From Roridomyces roridus (taxonomy: Eukaryota > Basidiomycota > Agaricomycetes > Agaricales > Mycenaceae): a stretch of 64,000 bases of DNA. Under the pieces are notes generated by a model. It had not been told where the DNA came from and did no database searches. It was given only the letters and a program-made list of their open reading frames with translations. Of this stretch, positions 31,601 through 40,287 are shown piece after piece. The DNA lies in assembly GCA_029378245.1 (NCBI GenBank), contig JARKIF010000006.1:1798001-1862000 (forward strand), given 5' to 3'. A program made the position numbers and the translations under genes. Every line of letters starts with the position of its first letter. Position 1 is the first letter of the stretch.

Positions 31601-32389
31601 GTCGGAAACACGAAGACGGATCTGGGAGAGGGCCTGTCGGTCCTTACGATCCCAATCAAGAATTTCCTTCGCCTTCGCGCCCTGTGGATCAACAATTTCT
31701 CCACTGGCGTTAAAGGTGTGGACGGGGCGTGGAATGGTACCGGTGACATATTCGATCAGATTCTGATCAGTGAGAATGTCGGTCATTTTCACAGCCCATG
31801 TAGCGTAGTTCTCCTCCCCAAGGAGATGCTGGATGCGGTAGGCGGATGTCGATGATTCGGACATGATAACAATGTGGGGATGGTGATCCTAGGTTTAGAT
31901 CGAGAGGCGTCGAGTGTGCGTCGAAAAACGGTGATCAAGGCGTGTGACGGTTTGAGCTGTCAAGCTGGCGTGTGATTATCGAGAGGCGTCGAGTGTGCGT
32001 CGAAAACCGGTGATTAACGTGTGTGACGGTTTGAGCGGTCAAGCTGGTGATAGACGTGTGATTATTCGGGAGAAGTTCAGTTACGGCCGGGGCCCATAAC
32101 CTATTGTTGGATGATGTTCGATGAGTGTGAACAAGAGAAGAATAATGCATTCAGTGGTTGAACTACGGGCTTATATACTACGGATAATATCTAGAAGATT
32201 CTACTACAGTGAAGAGAGAATTAGCAATAGCTGAGTAAATAGAATCGGGTAGAATCTCGGGGAAATAATTATAATTACAACAAGGACGCCCTTGAAGTCC
32301 AGGTCAACAAGGAGATTGAGTACCATGTCGAGATGGACAAATATTGTACCTTGGACGGAGTGCCGAAGACAATGAATTTGAAGGTATGA
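25677..32389 (+). CDS. DUF6534-type membrane protein, copy A, interrupted by a copia element
   Basis: Exon 1 is 25677-25744 and exon 2 is 25801-25879; later exons read AHTLFVCLTVWDYVIAHFGD, HILMTLAATFSANL, RFYIWRIHK, SKGNWYLIVPIVGLS, ITSAITDIVISVARYYYLRG, TNFVWVGIYFNFTK, FANSVLATLNLRNWYRHMHR, ending VEMDKYCTLDGVPKTMNLKV at 32389. Exon boundaries around 26050-26250 are unresolved. The family (DUF6534) has seven membrane segments and unknown function. A 4.7-kb copia element (27554-32282) sits exactly at the acceptor of the last intron; its AGGAC target duplication recreates an AG|GAC acceptor on the far side, so a 4.8-kb intron could still be removed. Using the near AG instead gives 20 foreign residues and a stop. 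Confidence 0.65.
27554..27734 (-). repeat. 3' LTR of the copia element
   Basis: 181 bp, identical to 32102-32282. Preceded on the minus strand by a purine-rich tract (TTGAGGGGGAG). Confidence 0.9.
27742..30369 (-). CDS. Copia polyprotein: integrase, reverse transcriptase, RNase H
   Basis: 875 codons. The integrase core is visible with its three acidic residues (FTDVWGP, FHCDNAKEY, SPQQNGVAERLN), followed by a proline-rich linker, the reverse transcriptase (WVFRVKRDENGSITRYKARL, DVIGAYLNG, VHVDDM as catalytic motif) and RNase H (DADWANSPDDRRSVTGYL, MEAEYMAL, ENTADLFTKAL). It lies in the +1 frame relative to the upstream gag ORF and overlaps it by 38 bp. The Cys pair of the integrase zinc finger, expected between the gag end and FTDVWGP, is missing; the join lies at a 9-bp direct repeat (CAGCACACC). 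This copy is therefore probably defective in integrase, although RT and RNase H look intact. Confidence 0.88.
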   Translation of the reverse strand: MIPPAHPQHTEAERTYSDIGDNTFTDVWGPSRVTGISGERYYISFTDAKTRRTILYFMQKRTEVIDKMQHYDAYISTQTGKRVKAFHCDNAKEYISKAVRDYLGSRGIRLELTAPYSPQQNGVAERLNCTLIEHARAMLAAHSLPLSLWPEAVAYATYLKNRSPSRALGDKITPDEAYTGKKPDVSALEEFGNPCEVLQQDGKNGKVFVKTKSCKFVGLSDESGAWRYYNPHTHKVLTSRNITFIREPVTSDTAPPPLKGESLLDSTSKSTMVEPEATQTMPTAAPIIPPSPVAPTPSTLTPVPSVPTSPATAPRPKAPRDISSAISEDNIILGPRTRKYAKPDSALLGFALPAANSDPISNDPLTVDEAKSRPDWLEWKKAMDEEMDQLRNLNTFSPAPLPRDRTAIPCKWVFRVKRDENGSITRYKARLVAKGFSQIPGIDFDETFAPVVRMETIRLLLALAARYNLDIHVVDVIGAYLNGKLDEEIYMQQPELYQDGTTLALRLNKAIYGLKQSGRVWNIELNPSFLSRGYSRLLSDQCVYIKRSGTDITIIAVHVDDMTILASSPALIAAAESELEQMFNIKKLGDIRQLLGMEITRDTDGSIFVSQSQYITKILERFQMQNSNPSTTPMDPHVKLTKTPDSESHPEIKRVYQHMVGSLMYAAISTRPDISFAVQTLSQFSLNPGPAHLTAVKRVFRYLRGTVNLGIKYTSDQHSTIELFSDADWANSPDDRRSVTGYLSTLAGGVVTWNSKKQPTTALSSMEAEYMALASATREALWLRSMLSELGYAPHLPTHISVDNHGTISFAQNSGFHARSKHIDVRHHFIRENLTSNEVSVSYCPTSENTADLFTKALDKSKHEYFVSRLGMTRA
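30332..31864 (-). CDS. Copia gag and protease ORF
   Basis: 510 codons starting MSESSTSAYRIQHLLGEENY. The gag region has the UBN2-type pattern (LIEYVTGTIP, EEHIRALKNLRTKLAAQG). A CCHC zinc knuckle (CYGCGRIGHMVSDC) binds nucleic acid. The aspartic protease active site is DSGATSH in WLADSGATSHIIKK. The end reads WHRIFGHISPASIRMLKNN, the His pair of the integrase zinc finger, and stops shortly after without the Cys pair. Normally gag, protease and pol are one frame in copia; here they are split by a frame change at about 30350. Confidence 0.88.
   Translation of the reverse strand: MSESSTSAYRIQHLLGEENYATWAVKMTDILTDQNLIEYVTGTIPRPVHTFNASGEIVDPQGAKAKEILDWDRKDRQALSQIRLRVSDDPLVYITDATSSSTAWTTLADTYQPKGVIAIVLLRRQLSRLHCEEGGNVEEHIRALKNLRTKLAAQGAKLSEEEYSITLLTSLPDSWDTFTSGIDTASLTDSTKLVARILEQDRRRRAKPSSDEVALPAHGKKFGKPAKFNAKVTCYGCGRIGHMVSDCRDVKAGRTFTQSQKEQNTRQSKERYANKNHAHIAEPIPSPESSDFAFMARDSTAPALSPDAWLADSGATSHIIKKRELFTTYAHSDRTITGFGSVKCDGTGSAVIASHVKSSAYNITLNNSLHVPSSPYNLLSISRIADAGFLIQFDSDYMHVFTKGSSRREIMRGRKIGNLYLLQITQPANRITAAAAAAMPAVPSVPSPVPTAPAVSTVPTFAAVAPAHSWDKWHRIFGHISPASIRMLKNNNMVNGMRVDPTSTPSAHRG
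31899..32066. repeat. 79-bp tandem duplication in the copia leader
   Basis: ATCGAGAGGCGTCGAGTGTG starts at 31899 and again at 31978, and the following 60 bases align with a few substitutions and one small insertion. It lies between the gag ATG and the 5' LTR. Confidence 0.75.
32102..32282 (-). repeat. 5' LTR of the copia element
   Basis: 181 bp, identical by eye to 27554-27734. On the minus strand it is followed by GGTTATGGGCCCC, the likely primer-binding region. Confidence 0.9.
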
Positions 32390-32559
32390 GCAATTGTAGT
32401 TACAGAATTCAAGCAGCTATGTCGGTACTTGCTGTAAAACAAATGAATCACTGTAATAAAGCCTTGAATACCAGGCAAACCATCAATCCACATTGACATA
32501 AGCAACGTGTTTCAAAATTCAAATCGATCTTTGCTCATAAGTTGAACCTAACCGCCATG

Positions 32560-33462
32560 TCGTCCGGGCAGCACCTCCGCGAACTGCTCAGATCCTCTTG
32601 CGCGTTCTCAGACGTGTCACTCTTGCGTCACCGTCCTGGTCCTGGTCTCCCAATTTGCCGCTCTTGCGCAGTAAGTACGAGACTGTAATCCAGCAGGCGG
32701 AATCCGAGACGTCCATTGGACGTCCATCCGTGGCTGTCGTCAATGATACATCGATGCTCCACCTGAAACTCTGGCAGATTCTGGATTCTCTCTCGCATAA
32801 CCTCCCGCCTAGACTCGGTCGCTATTCTAGGACGCTGAAACTTGCAGTGGAATGGGGGGAGCTCCTTTTTCTTTAGCCTCAGGCATTCTCAAATCGATGA
32901 TTGGACCGAGCAAGTCATGATTCCCGTGGCAGATCCCAGTTGTCATCCCGCATTCGTCTCAGGATATTCTTTTTCAAAGGCAGTGTGAATTTGGGAATCT
33001 ACGAATTAAACTGCATGCAGGTACTACCGTACAGGCTAGACATTGTAAAAGGTCAGCTCGAACGTTCATCTCCTGCGACTTGGCTTTAAGATGACCTCAA
33101 TTATCCTAGCCGGGCTACTCCACGACTAGGCAAATGACTACGGGTCGAAATCAAGGTTCCCTGCTTCTTTCCTTTTTGCATTCTCATCCTCCCCACAGCA
33201 AACGAAAATAGTGACTCACACCAAGCACATCCATCGCTGGGCTTCCGAAAATAGTTGGGCAGGTACCGAATCGAGTAGATACGTCTCAGGATTTACTTAC
33301 TCTAACAGGAGATGACGGAAGTTCCTCCCGGACACGGGTGCGGTCGAAATGCTTTTTCCTGCGTGCTCCATTCTGATTCTATTTTTCGTTCCTTTTCGCA
33401 GAACTTCTTGTCGCATATAAAGATCTGACCCCACTACATGCAGCAGCCTCTAATTTCATCCC
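32560..33462 (+). repeat. Duplicated upstream region of DUF6534 copy B
   Basis: Homologous to 24400-25676 and 49370-50502: CCTCTTGCGCGTTCTCAGAC, GAAACTCTGGCAGATTCTGG, CAGTTGTCATCCCGCATTCG. TATAAAG at 33416-33422 is 41 bp before the ATG and is the likely TATA box; the other copies have CTATAAAG or CATAAAAT at the same place. No gene is seen in this block. Confidence 0.6.
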
Positions 33463-35431
33463 ATGTCTTCCCCTCCAAGCATTCACCTCACTTTGGGCCC
33501 ACTACTGGCCGGATCCATGTCTGCTGTGGGGTACGCAGAGCCTCAACCCATCGAATTCGTTCTGACCGGCCTCAGACTTTCCGCCATTGTGGGATTCCAG
33601 ACATTCCTTTACTTTCGAATCTATCCTCAGGACAAGATGAGATACAAGCTTCTCGTACGTGGAGCATGACTCTTTACTTCATCACAAACTGAACTGTTTC
33701 ACCAGGTCGGATGGGTCTGGTCCGTTTTGATTCTCCTTTCACGGCACGCCCAGCTAACCACCCTCCTCGCCGTTGGCACCCAGGCTCGTTGATGCCGCCC
33801 ATACGCTTTTCATCTGTTTGACCGTCTGGGATTTTGCCATCTCGCATTTTGGGGATCAAGAGCACCTCACTGTGATTCCCATGTCCGTATATATCTCTCC
33901 CCGATCATCGTGTCTGACCTGATAATTGCTGAACGTAGGTGGTATCCTGTACTCTTCCTTCTGCACTGGCAACTCGAGTTTCCTGATGATCTTCAGGCGC
34001 ATGCGTTAATGGCCTTTACCGCTACCTTCAGCGCGAATATGTACGTCCCTTGTGGAGAGTGCTCCTTGATACTAACTCGAGGAAGGTTCTACACCTGGCG
34101 AATCTACAAAAGTACACCGTCTTCTGCCTCAATCCTGTCAAGTGGAGGTTTACCAAATCACCAGTGAGCAAGGGGAATTGGTGCTTGGTTGTGCCCATCG
34201 TGGGTCTTTCGTGTGGCCGATCCCCATGGTGGGTTGTAACTGACGAGAACTCAAGGTCATGCTCTGCTTTGCCCGTATCAGTACGTTCCCGCCCTACCTG
34301 CACGCTGAGTAGCGCATTCTCATCCCGGATGATACAGCCTGTGGTCTCGGTGTGTGTTCGATGTTGATTGCCTGATATATATGCAATTCAAGCTAACCCC
34401 TGCCAGCGCCGGTCTACGGAGAGTGCGTATCACGAACCTTCCAGCTCAAGTTATACGGCCTGAATGCACAATAAACCAGGATTAAATACAAGTTGTGGGC
34501 GACGGTCTATGACCACTTCCTGGCGAGTGATTCCATACAACGCTCCACTATCCCTTGCTAATTCGGCTTGTAGATTGTTCGCGCGATGTCCTTCATCACC
34601 TCCGCGATAACAGACATCGTGATCTCAAGTGCACGATACTACTACCTGCGCCGGCTCAACCAGGGATACTTCCAGTGCGTTACGATGACCCAGTCTTCCG
34701 AATATTCACACGTGTATTGATAGGACGAAGGAGGTTCTAGATACCGTACTGGTGTTTACTATCAACGATGGAATGCTGACCAGTACGTCGAATTGGATGA
34801 TCTACTTGTCTAGGCATTGACCGTAGAAAAGGTGCGGTGGCTGTCGTTATCATGAGCTGCGTAAGTCCACATCAATTTAACCAATGCGTGTGCTGACATC
34901 GACGCAAGACCTTGGCTATGCATACCAATTTCGTCTGGATAGGCATATACTTCAATTTCGCCAAATGTACGTTCTTCCATTACCTTTCATCGCACTGGGC
35001 ATCGAATTCGAAGTTCTTTCCTTCAGTGTTCGCCAACTCCATACTCGCGACGTGAGCTTCAACTTTTCTTGAGCCACAGGATCGAATGTTTGATTTATTT
35101 TAGACTGAACCTACGAAACTGGTATCGGCAGATGCACCGACCTATGGGAATCACTCTGACGCGCGACCCCCATTTACGGAATACGATTCACATTGAAGTG
35201 GACCGCAGTCACCTGCCCACTAGTCCCCGTGCGGAAGCTCTGCCGCCTCAAGATGCGGATAGCGGTGTAATGGATCCAGTAAGACTAACACTCAATTTCG
35301 AAGCCATGCTGAGGAGGCTATGGATATAGGACCTTGAAGTTCAAGTGGAGAAGCAAATCGAATACCACGTTGAGATGGATAAGTATTCTGCGATGGCCGG
35401 AGTGCCCAAGACGGTGGATTTGAAGGTGTGA
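33463..35431 (+). CDS. DUF6534-type membrane protein, copy B (uninterrupted, multi-exon)
   Basis: Exon 1 33463-33530, exon 2 33576-33654, exon 3 33706-33719, exon 4 from 33784; exons 1 and 2 have the same lengths (68 and 79 bp) as in copies A and C. Landmarks in order: LTLGPLLAGSMSAVG, FQTFLYFRIYPQD, AAHTLFICLTVWDFAISHFG, LMAFTATFSANM, FYTWRIYK, SKGNWCLVVPIVGLS, MSFITSAITDIVISSARYYY, TNFVWIGIYFNFAK, FANSILATLNLRNWYRQMHR, ending PKTVDLKV at 35431. Middle exon borders are only approximate. The family spans the membrane about seven times; its function is not known. No transposon interrupts this copy, so it gives the empty-site sequence for copies A and C. Expression and intactness not proven. 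Confidence 0.7.
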
Positions 35432-35667
35432 GCCAGTTGAGTTAGAGAGCAAATTCAACAAACAATCCGGCTCAGTAAACCAATGTCGATACTCTACTTA
35501 CTGTAATGTCAAAGTACAAACCCGTAATTATAACATACAAGGCAAACCGCAAGCTTGCGGCAATCCACGCTCTATATCATACCCACGAGAATTCACCACC
35601 GGATCTCTGCCCTTCGCTCCTTGGCATATGTAACAGCAATCAATCGGCATTACAAGAAGAATACTAC

Positions 35668-36841
35668 CTATGAACCCGCGCTCCCCTCAGGCAAGCTCAC
35701 CCTTCGGCCTTTTGACGACCGACTCTGACTCTCCGTCCCACCACGTGTACTACTTTCCAACTCCCGGAATACCTCGTCGTAGTTCGGGGGACTCCCAGAA
35801 ACATGCGCATCTGCGTCGCGATTGCCATTTGCTCCACTCTGTGGTATCATCATCAGCATGCTGAGGGAAAGAAGCTTGAGTAGCCTACGTACCCTGTTCT
35901 TCGTCGACATCGGAAGCGACGAGAACTGAGCTTGAGCACGAGCAGCGGAATCTGAATCCGGAGGGAGTATGAACGGCGTCAAGCTTGATTTTCGCTCTCG
36001 GTCTTCACTGTCCATTGCAGAGTGGCGCCTTCGACGACGCCAGAGAAGGATGAATAGTAATAAGGCGGCAACCACGACGGAGACGAGGCCCACAGCGATA
36101 CCCGCAATGGCACCCTTCCCGAGTCTACACTCGTAGATGAATGAGACCGCTGTGGGCGTTGAGTAAAAGTTGAACTTACCCCGAGCTCCCACCTCTTCAG
36201 ATACGTATGTAAACTAGCGAATGAAATGCAATACTACCATCGACATACCCGGACACAGCACTCGCGGCGTCAGCCCTCGCTGCGACAGCATAATCGATCC
36301 CCAGCACTTGTCCTCCCTGCCTCGGCGTGTTGGTGATATTAAGCGTGTGGTTCCCCGGCCCGAGAGCACTGGCAAAGAACAACGGAACTTGATTCGTCGT
36401 GTTGAGCTTGTTTGCGTTGGAGGTGGACGGTTGGCCGTTATCGATAGAGACTGTGTAAGCGCCGGAATCTGGACCAACAGTACTATATGGGACCCCCCAC
36501 CTGGCCGCCCAGGCTACCTGGCCACTTGCTCCATACAAGCCTGTCAATCGAATATTCTTCCTTGTTCGTAGTCGCATATTGGAAGGGATGTACATGGCTC
36601 GTCGCAAACTGAATTTGGACTTGATTGACGTAGTGGACGTGATGCTGTGCTCGTCGGGGACCGGGGCGACAGCCCGAAACACGTGATTTCTTAATTTGAC
36701 ACTGGCATCGCTTGCATTTGACCCGCTCTTTCTCGACAACCCCCACACCAATCCGGGACCTCTGGGGCTTCTTACACTCAGCGGACCCCGGGCTATCTTT
36801 TGACCAACGATTAGGCCATCGTTTCCACCCCCAACCTCCAC
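35668..36841 (-). CDS. Membrane protein with lectin-like ectodomain and C-terminal tail
   Basis: Two minus-strand blocks. The upstream block (36841-36249) includes VGPDSGAYTVSIDNGQPSTS, LFFASALGPGNHTLNITNTP and GQVLGIDYAVA, the beta-rich pattern seen in many mushroom surface proteins. After an intron region at about 36248-36180, the second block reads LGKGAIAGIAVGLVSVVVA and LLLFILLWRRRRRH, one membrane segment with a basic stop-transfer, then a serine-rich cytosolic tail to the stop at 35668 (SPPNYDEVFRELESST). The 5' exons and the small exon between the blocks are not resolved, and a frame change near 36600 may be an intron. Function unknown; related in type to 38053-38839. Confidence 0.5.
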
Positions 36842-38052
36842 CGTACTGGTTAAGATTGCGACTGAAGCAGCGAATTCCAGCGCTTAGCGCGTCGAATCGT
36901 CACCTTTGTCTCGGACCCAGTTTTTCTGGTACCGTCTTAAAACTCTGTACAGTCTGTGAGCACGGTCTAGGCATGCTATTGACGGTATTGATATGATTTT
37001 AGCCGTCCTGGCTTCCCGTCGCTGGAGCCAATCGCTCCGCAGCCCCAAAAAGCGCACACCGGAAGTGTCGAAATTTTTGGAGGGGATGAGGGACCACGAC
37101 GGTGGGAATGACTACCACGGTGCGTACATGGACCCTTCTTCTCGAATATACCCGCTCACCTTCTCTGTACACCCCGTCACGGCTTCGTGCTGGGGCTCGT
37201 CGTCACACTTGTTTTGCACGCTTTTCTACCACATCGAAACATGACCGCTGCATGTACCTCAGTCCATCCAATCGTCTTGAAATGCGATATTATGACCTTC
37301 TCAACACTCCACTGCCTTCTTATGGCTTTTTATGGCCCTCGGCGGGCGATGAGCTGGCGGGAGCCGACACCACATAGCTCACTTTCCCGCACTTTTCAGG
37401 CACATCTACCTCATCTCCCGGGTTCCAATACACCTTCTGAGCATCGCAAAGCCCCAACGTCAACTCCCCAACTGTCTCCATTCGATCTCGAAGGCCGAAG
37501 AGTGTCGCCGCTCCAGCCTGCCGTCCCTTTCCTCTCCCCGACACCAGAGCCCACCGCGTGGCTCACTAGGGGCCAGCCCGCCAACATGTGGTTTTTGGAT
37601 GCATGGTTGACCACTTTTATCATGCTCTAGTTGTTTCCACCACTATCTACCCTTGCCCACCGCCTACTGCTCGGGTGAGGTGCTCATTGTCAATTGTCGG
37701 TGTGATCTGCGGCAACAAAGCCAGAAACATGCATTCATGAGTTGAATAAGAGGCTTTTGGGGCACTATATTGAAGTTATACACTTTGTCAATCCCCAGGA
37801 ATCGAGAGCAACGATGCGCCGTGGCAGACGGGGATGATTCCCACGCATGGCCAACTTAGCCGGGCAGGCGATTTTTGGACCTGCCTCCGCAAAATATTTC
37901 CCATGTCACCAAAACTTGACAGAATCGGTCGAGTGGGGGCTCGTTCTACTCGTAGGAGTGCAGACTATCATCCTAGGTACTCCATTTCTTCGCTCATGGT
38001 CTGAATCGCTGCCCCAATACAGAAAACCTCTTAAGTGGCCAGGAAGACCGTC
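36842..38052. other. Region without a confident gene
   Basis: A 147-codon frame at 37187-37630 (+) and an overlapping minus-strand frame at 37320-37544 exist, but neither has a motif or splice support. The stretch next to 38050 may hold decayed 3' sequence of the minus-strand gene at 38053-38839. No repeat is recognised. Confidence 0.35.
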
Positions 38053-38839
38053 TCATATAGTACCGTACAGTGTTACTTCGTCTCCCTGTGCATATACTAT
38101 GAGTACTTCGGAGAGAAAGCCTCGCCTAGCTGGACGCACCATAAAAGTGAGCAACACCGAAGCCTGGTCCGACGAAGTGGAACTGGCCGTTGAATTGGTC
38201 GACCAAGCCGCTTGCGGTGCGTACGAAAAATCCGATTCGCTAGAATGTAAAGTCGTCGTCTGTTTGCCGCCCTTCCGTGGTGTACTCGTCCAAGTGATCT
38301 TTGAATTACGCAGTTCAATCGCCAACGAAGTCTCTTTTGAACAGTGGACACTCACGAAATCCAAATCCAGATAACTCCTACTCGCGTTGACCTGCTGGTT
38401 CGTGATGATGATAGTGTGGGTCGTATCGGCGAGGTTGGTCGCGGTAAAGATAGGAGTTTGGTATATCGGCGGGTCTGCGTGACCGTGAAGTATAGTGACA
38501 GTGGAATCCAGCGAAACGCTGAAGCCAATTACTATGGAACCACCTTCAACTACACAATTGGATACTTGCCTGTATTGTCCATGATTCGGGCGTTTTGCAC
38601 CGAATATCCAGATGGCCGTCCCATTGAAGGTAAAGGTAGCAGAGCTGCCGGCCGTGTTGCATGTCGTGAAGGTCGTATTCAAGTATCTATCAATCTTCAG
38701 CGTCCAATTACTTAGACTCGTCGCAGGACAGCTCGTACTGGCTGATTTCAGGATCGGAAGCTGGAGTAGACTGACGCCAGTCGCCCGCATATTGAATGAG
38801 CGGACTGATATCGTCGATGGTGTGGTTGAGCGCCGACAT
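38053..38839 (-). CDS. Lectin-like surface protein, probably 3'-truncated
   Basis: Exon 1 38839-38739 (MSALNHTIDDISPLIQYAGD), exon 2 38686-38570 (YLNTTFTTCNTAGSSATFTF, WIFGAKRPNHGQY), exon 3 from 38518 (VSLDSTVTILHGHADPPIY, ATNLADTTHTIIITN, SYLDLDF). This is the common Agaricomycete pattern of a carbohydrate-binding-like ectodomain (DDxSPxIxY ... FGAKRPNHGxYSVxLD). The second intron (38519-38569) has a GC donor (CAG|GCAAGT) and a normal AG acceptor; splicing there gives HGQYSVSLD exactly as the family expects. A further 57-bp intron at about 38311-38367 is possible. The frame ends at 38053 after DEVTLYGTI, where relatives continue into a second domain and a membrane segment, so this copy looks cut short. 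Confidence 0.55.
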
Positions 38840-38958
38840 CGAGCGACGGAATGAAGAAGAAAGGGAAATGGAGGGAGGCTCGGTGAAGGAAAGAAGAGAA
38901 AGAGTCTAGGCGGCTGAAACGTGATAGCTGCACCAATATGACGCAAATCGGACACCAA

Positions 38959-39735
38959 AACTGTATGTATGAGGCAGTGATTCGGATGATGGGACCCGGG
39001 TAAGTTGAACTACGCGAGTCAATGTTGACTATCGGCGAGTCTGGATTAACATTGATATGTCCCCGGCCCCTAGTAGTCCCTAGTGAATAACCATGGGAAG
39101 AAGAGAAATGCAAAAGTAAACAAAGGAGCGTACCTTTCTGGCGGACTGTGACCAGGGGCCAGACATCTACACCTGCAGGCTGCCGACGCCTAGCGACGCC
39201 TACACAGTACACTGCTCCGACATTAATCAGTGACTGGATGGCCGACGCCCGCATGCAGATCTGCGTCAATTTATCTCGGTACGTAGTTTGTACCTCCCTG
39301 CCTCCCTGGATCAAAAGAAGCCTCAAAATTTGTACAAACCCAGGACGCAACTAAGGCCATGGATCAATTTCCCACAGGGGACCTGAAGGCCGGAGCAAAT
39401 AGCGTTGAAATTGAGCACAGGAATGACCCACCCACCCAACGGAGCGCCGAGCCTTGGGATGAAGTCGACATCTAATTGCTCTAATACTCATTGTCTTCTT
39501 GGCATTCGTATTCCGGATTCCGGCGAGCTGATGCTCCGCTTGCGTTGCCGCTCGTCGGTATAATTCGAGCACCGAGGTCTACCGAGGTCCAAAGACTCGC
39601 CGACAGTCACCGACACTGCCCACGAAACAAGAGCTAGCAGCGGCAGGCAACGGCGGCTTGCGCAAGCAAAATACGCGACGAAGACGTACGCGCTCCCCAA
39701 GAGACACCTGCGAGCAAAGAGACGAGCCGCGCAAT
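38959..39735. other. Intergenic region, nothing recognised
   Basis: Contains several short frames on both strands without motifs. It separates two minus-strand genes and should hold the promoter of the gene at 38053-38839. Confidence 0.4.
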
Positions 39736-40287
39736 TTACGCCAGCCACCACCAAAGAAGCACGCACACAACCCCGGGTAGCATTGGACCAAAAATGACAG
39801 GAAGGTAATCAATTGAGATTGAGATATCCCGACGCCGGTCCTCGACGTACACGGGTGGCGGAGGCGTGACGATCACCTCGTGTGAGGTACAGTCGGAGGC
39901 GAGGCTGAAGGTCGAGGAGCGGATGGAGCCAGCGGTAAAGTAGCCATCTTTGGGGGAACGATCGAAGGTAAGAGGGACAGCACAGAAAGGGTCGAGGGGC
40001 GGGCCTGCAGTAGGGGTCAGAATACCCCTTGGAACGCGATGGTACGCACTGAGCACTGGCGAACGATGGGCGACCGAGGTCGCGGGCATGTCGAGGGCGG
40101 AGTATGCCGGAGGTCTCTGGGTGCGTGCAGCGCGGGCCTGGCGTCTTGAGAATATGCAAGCGCGGAAATTGAGGGTGAGCGTCAGGAGCGATAGCCCGAC
40201 GACAAAAAGAAGGACAATAGCTAAGGGGAGGTGAGAGCGAGCGAGTGCGGAAGGGACTGTGGCGCACTCAATATGAAAGCGTCCCCG
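39736..40287 (-). CDS. Hypothetical membrane protein, last exon
   Basis: A 184-codon frame that opens right after a TGTAG acceptor at 40288 and ends at 39736. It reads a membrane segment (LAIVLLFVVGLSLLTLTLNF), a basic stretch (RACIFSRRQARAARTQRP), then PPAYSALDMPATS, a linker and a hydrophobic end (LPVIFGPMLPGVVCVLLWWW). Upstream exons should lie at 40300-40430 but could not be fixed; ATGs exist at 40418 and 40355. No family is recognised. The strand is supported by the sustained open frame with hydrophobic segments. Confidence 0.35.
   Translation of the reverse strand, partial: RGRFHIECATVPSALARSHLPLAIVLLFVVGLSLLTLTLNFRACIFSRRQARAARTQRPPAYSALDMPATSVAHRSPVLSAYHRVPRGILTPTAGPPLDPFCAVPLTFDRSPKDGYFTAGSIRSSTFSLASDCTSHEVIVTPPPPVYVEDRRRDISISIDYLPVIFGPMLPGVVCVLLWWWLA

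Larger units (their letters stand above)
27554..32282 (-). mobile_element. Ty1/copia LTR retrotransposon
   Basis: 4,729 bp on the minus strand. The LTRs are 181 bp (27554-27734 and 32102-32282) and identical by eye, so the insertion is recent. The 5-bp target duplication AGGAC flanks it (27549-27553 and 32283-32287). In its own orientation the LTR runs TGTTG..CAATA. Order after the 5' LTR: leader with a 79-bp repeat, gag-protease ORF, integrase-RT-RNase H ORF, purine tract TTGAGGGGGAG, 3' LTR; integrase before RT defines copia. It sits in the last intron/exon junction of DUF6534 copy A. Confidence 0.92.

Noticed and set aside
37187..37630. 147-codon plus-strand ORF
   Set aside because: Low-complexity proline/serine content only, with an equally good minus frame; not supportable as a gene.
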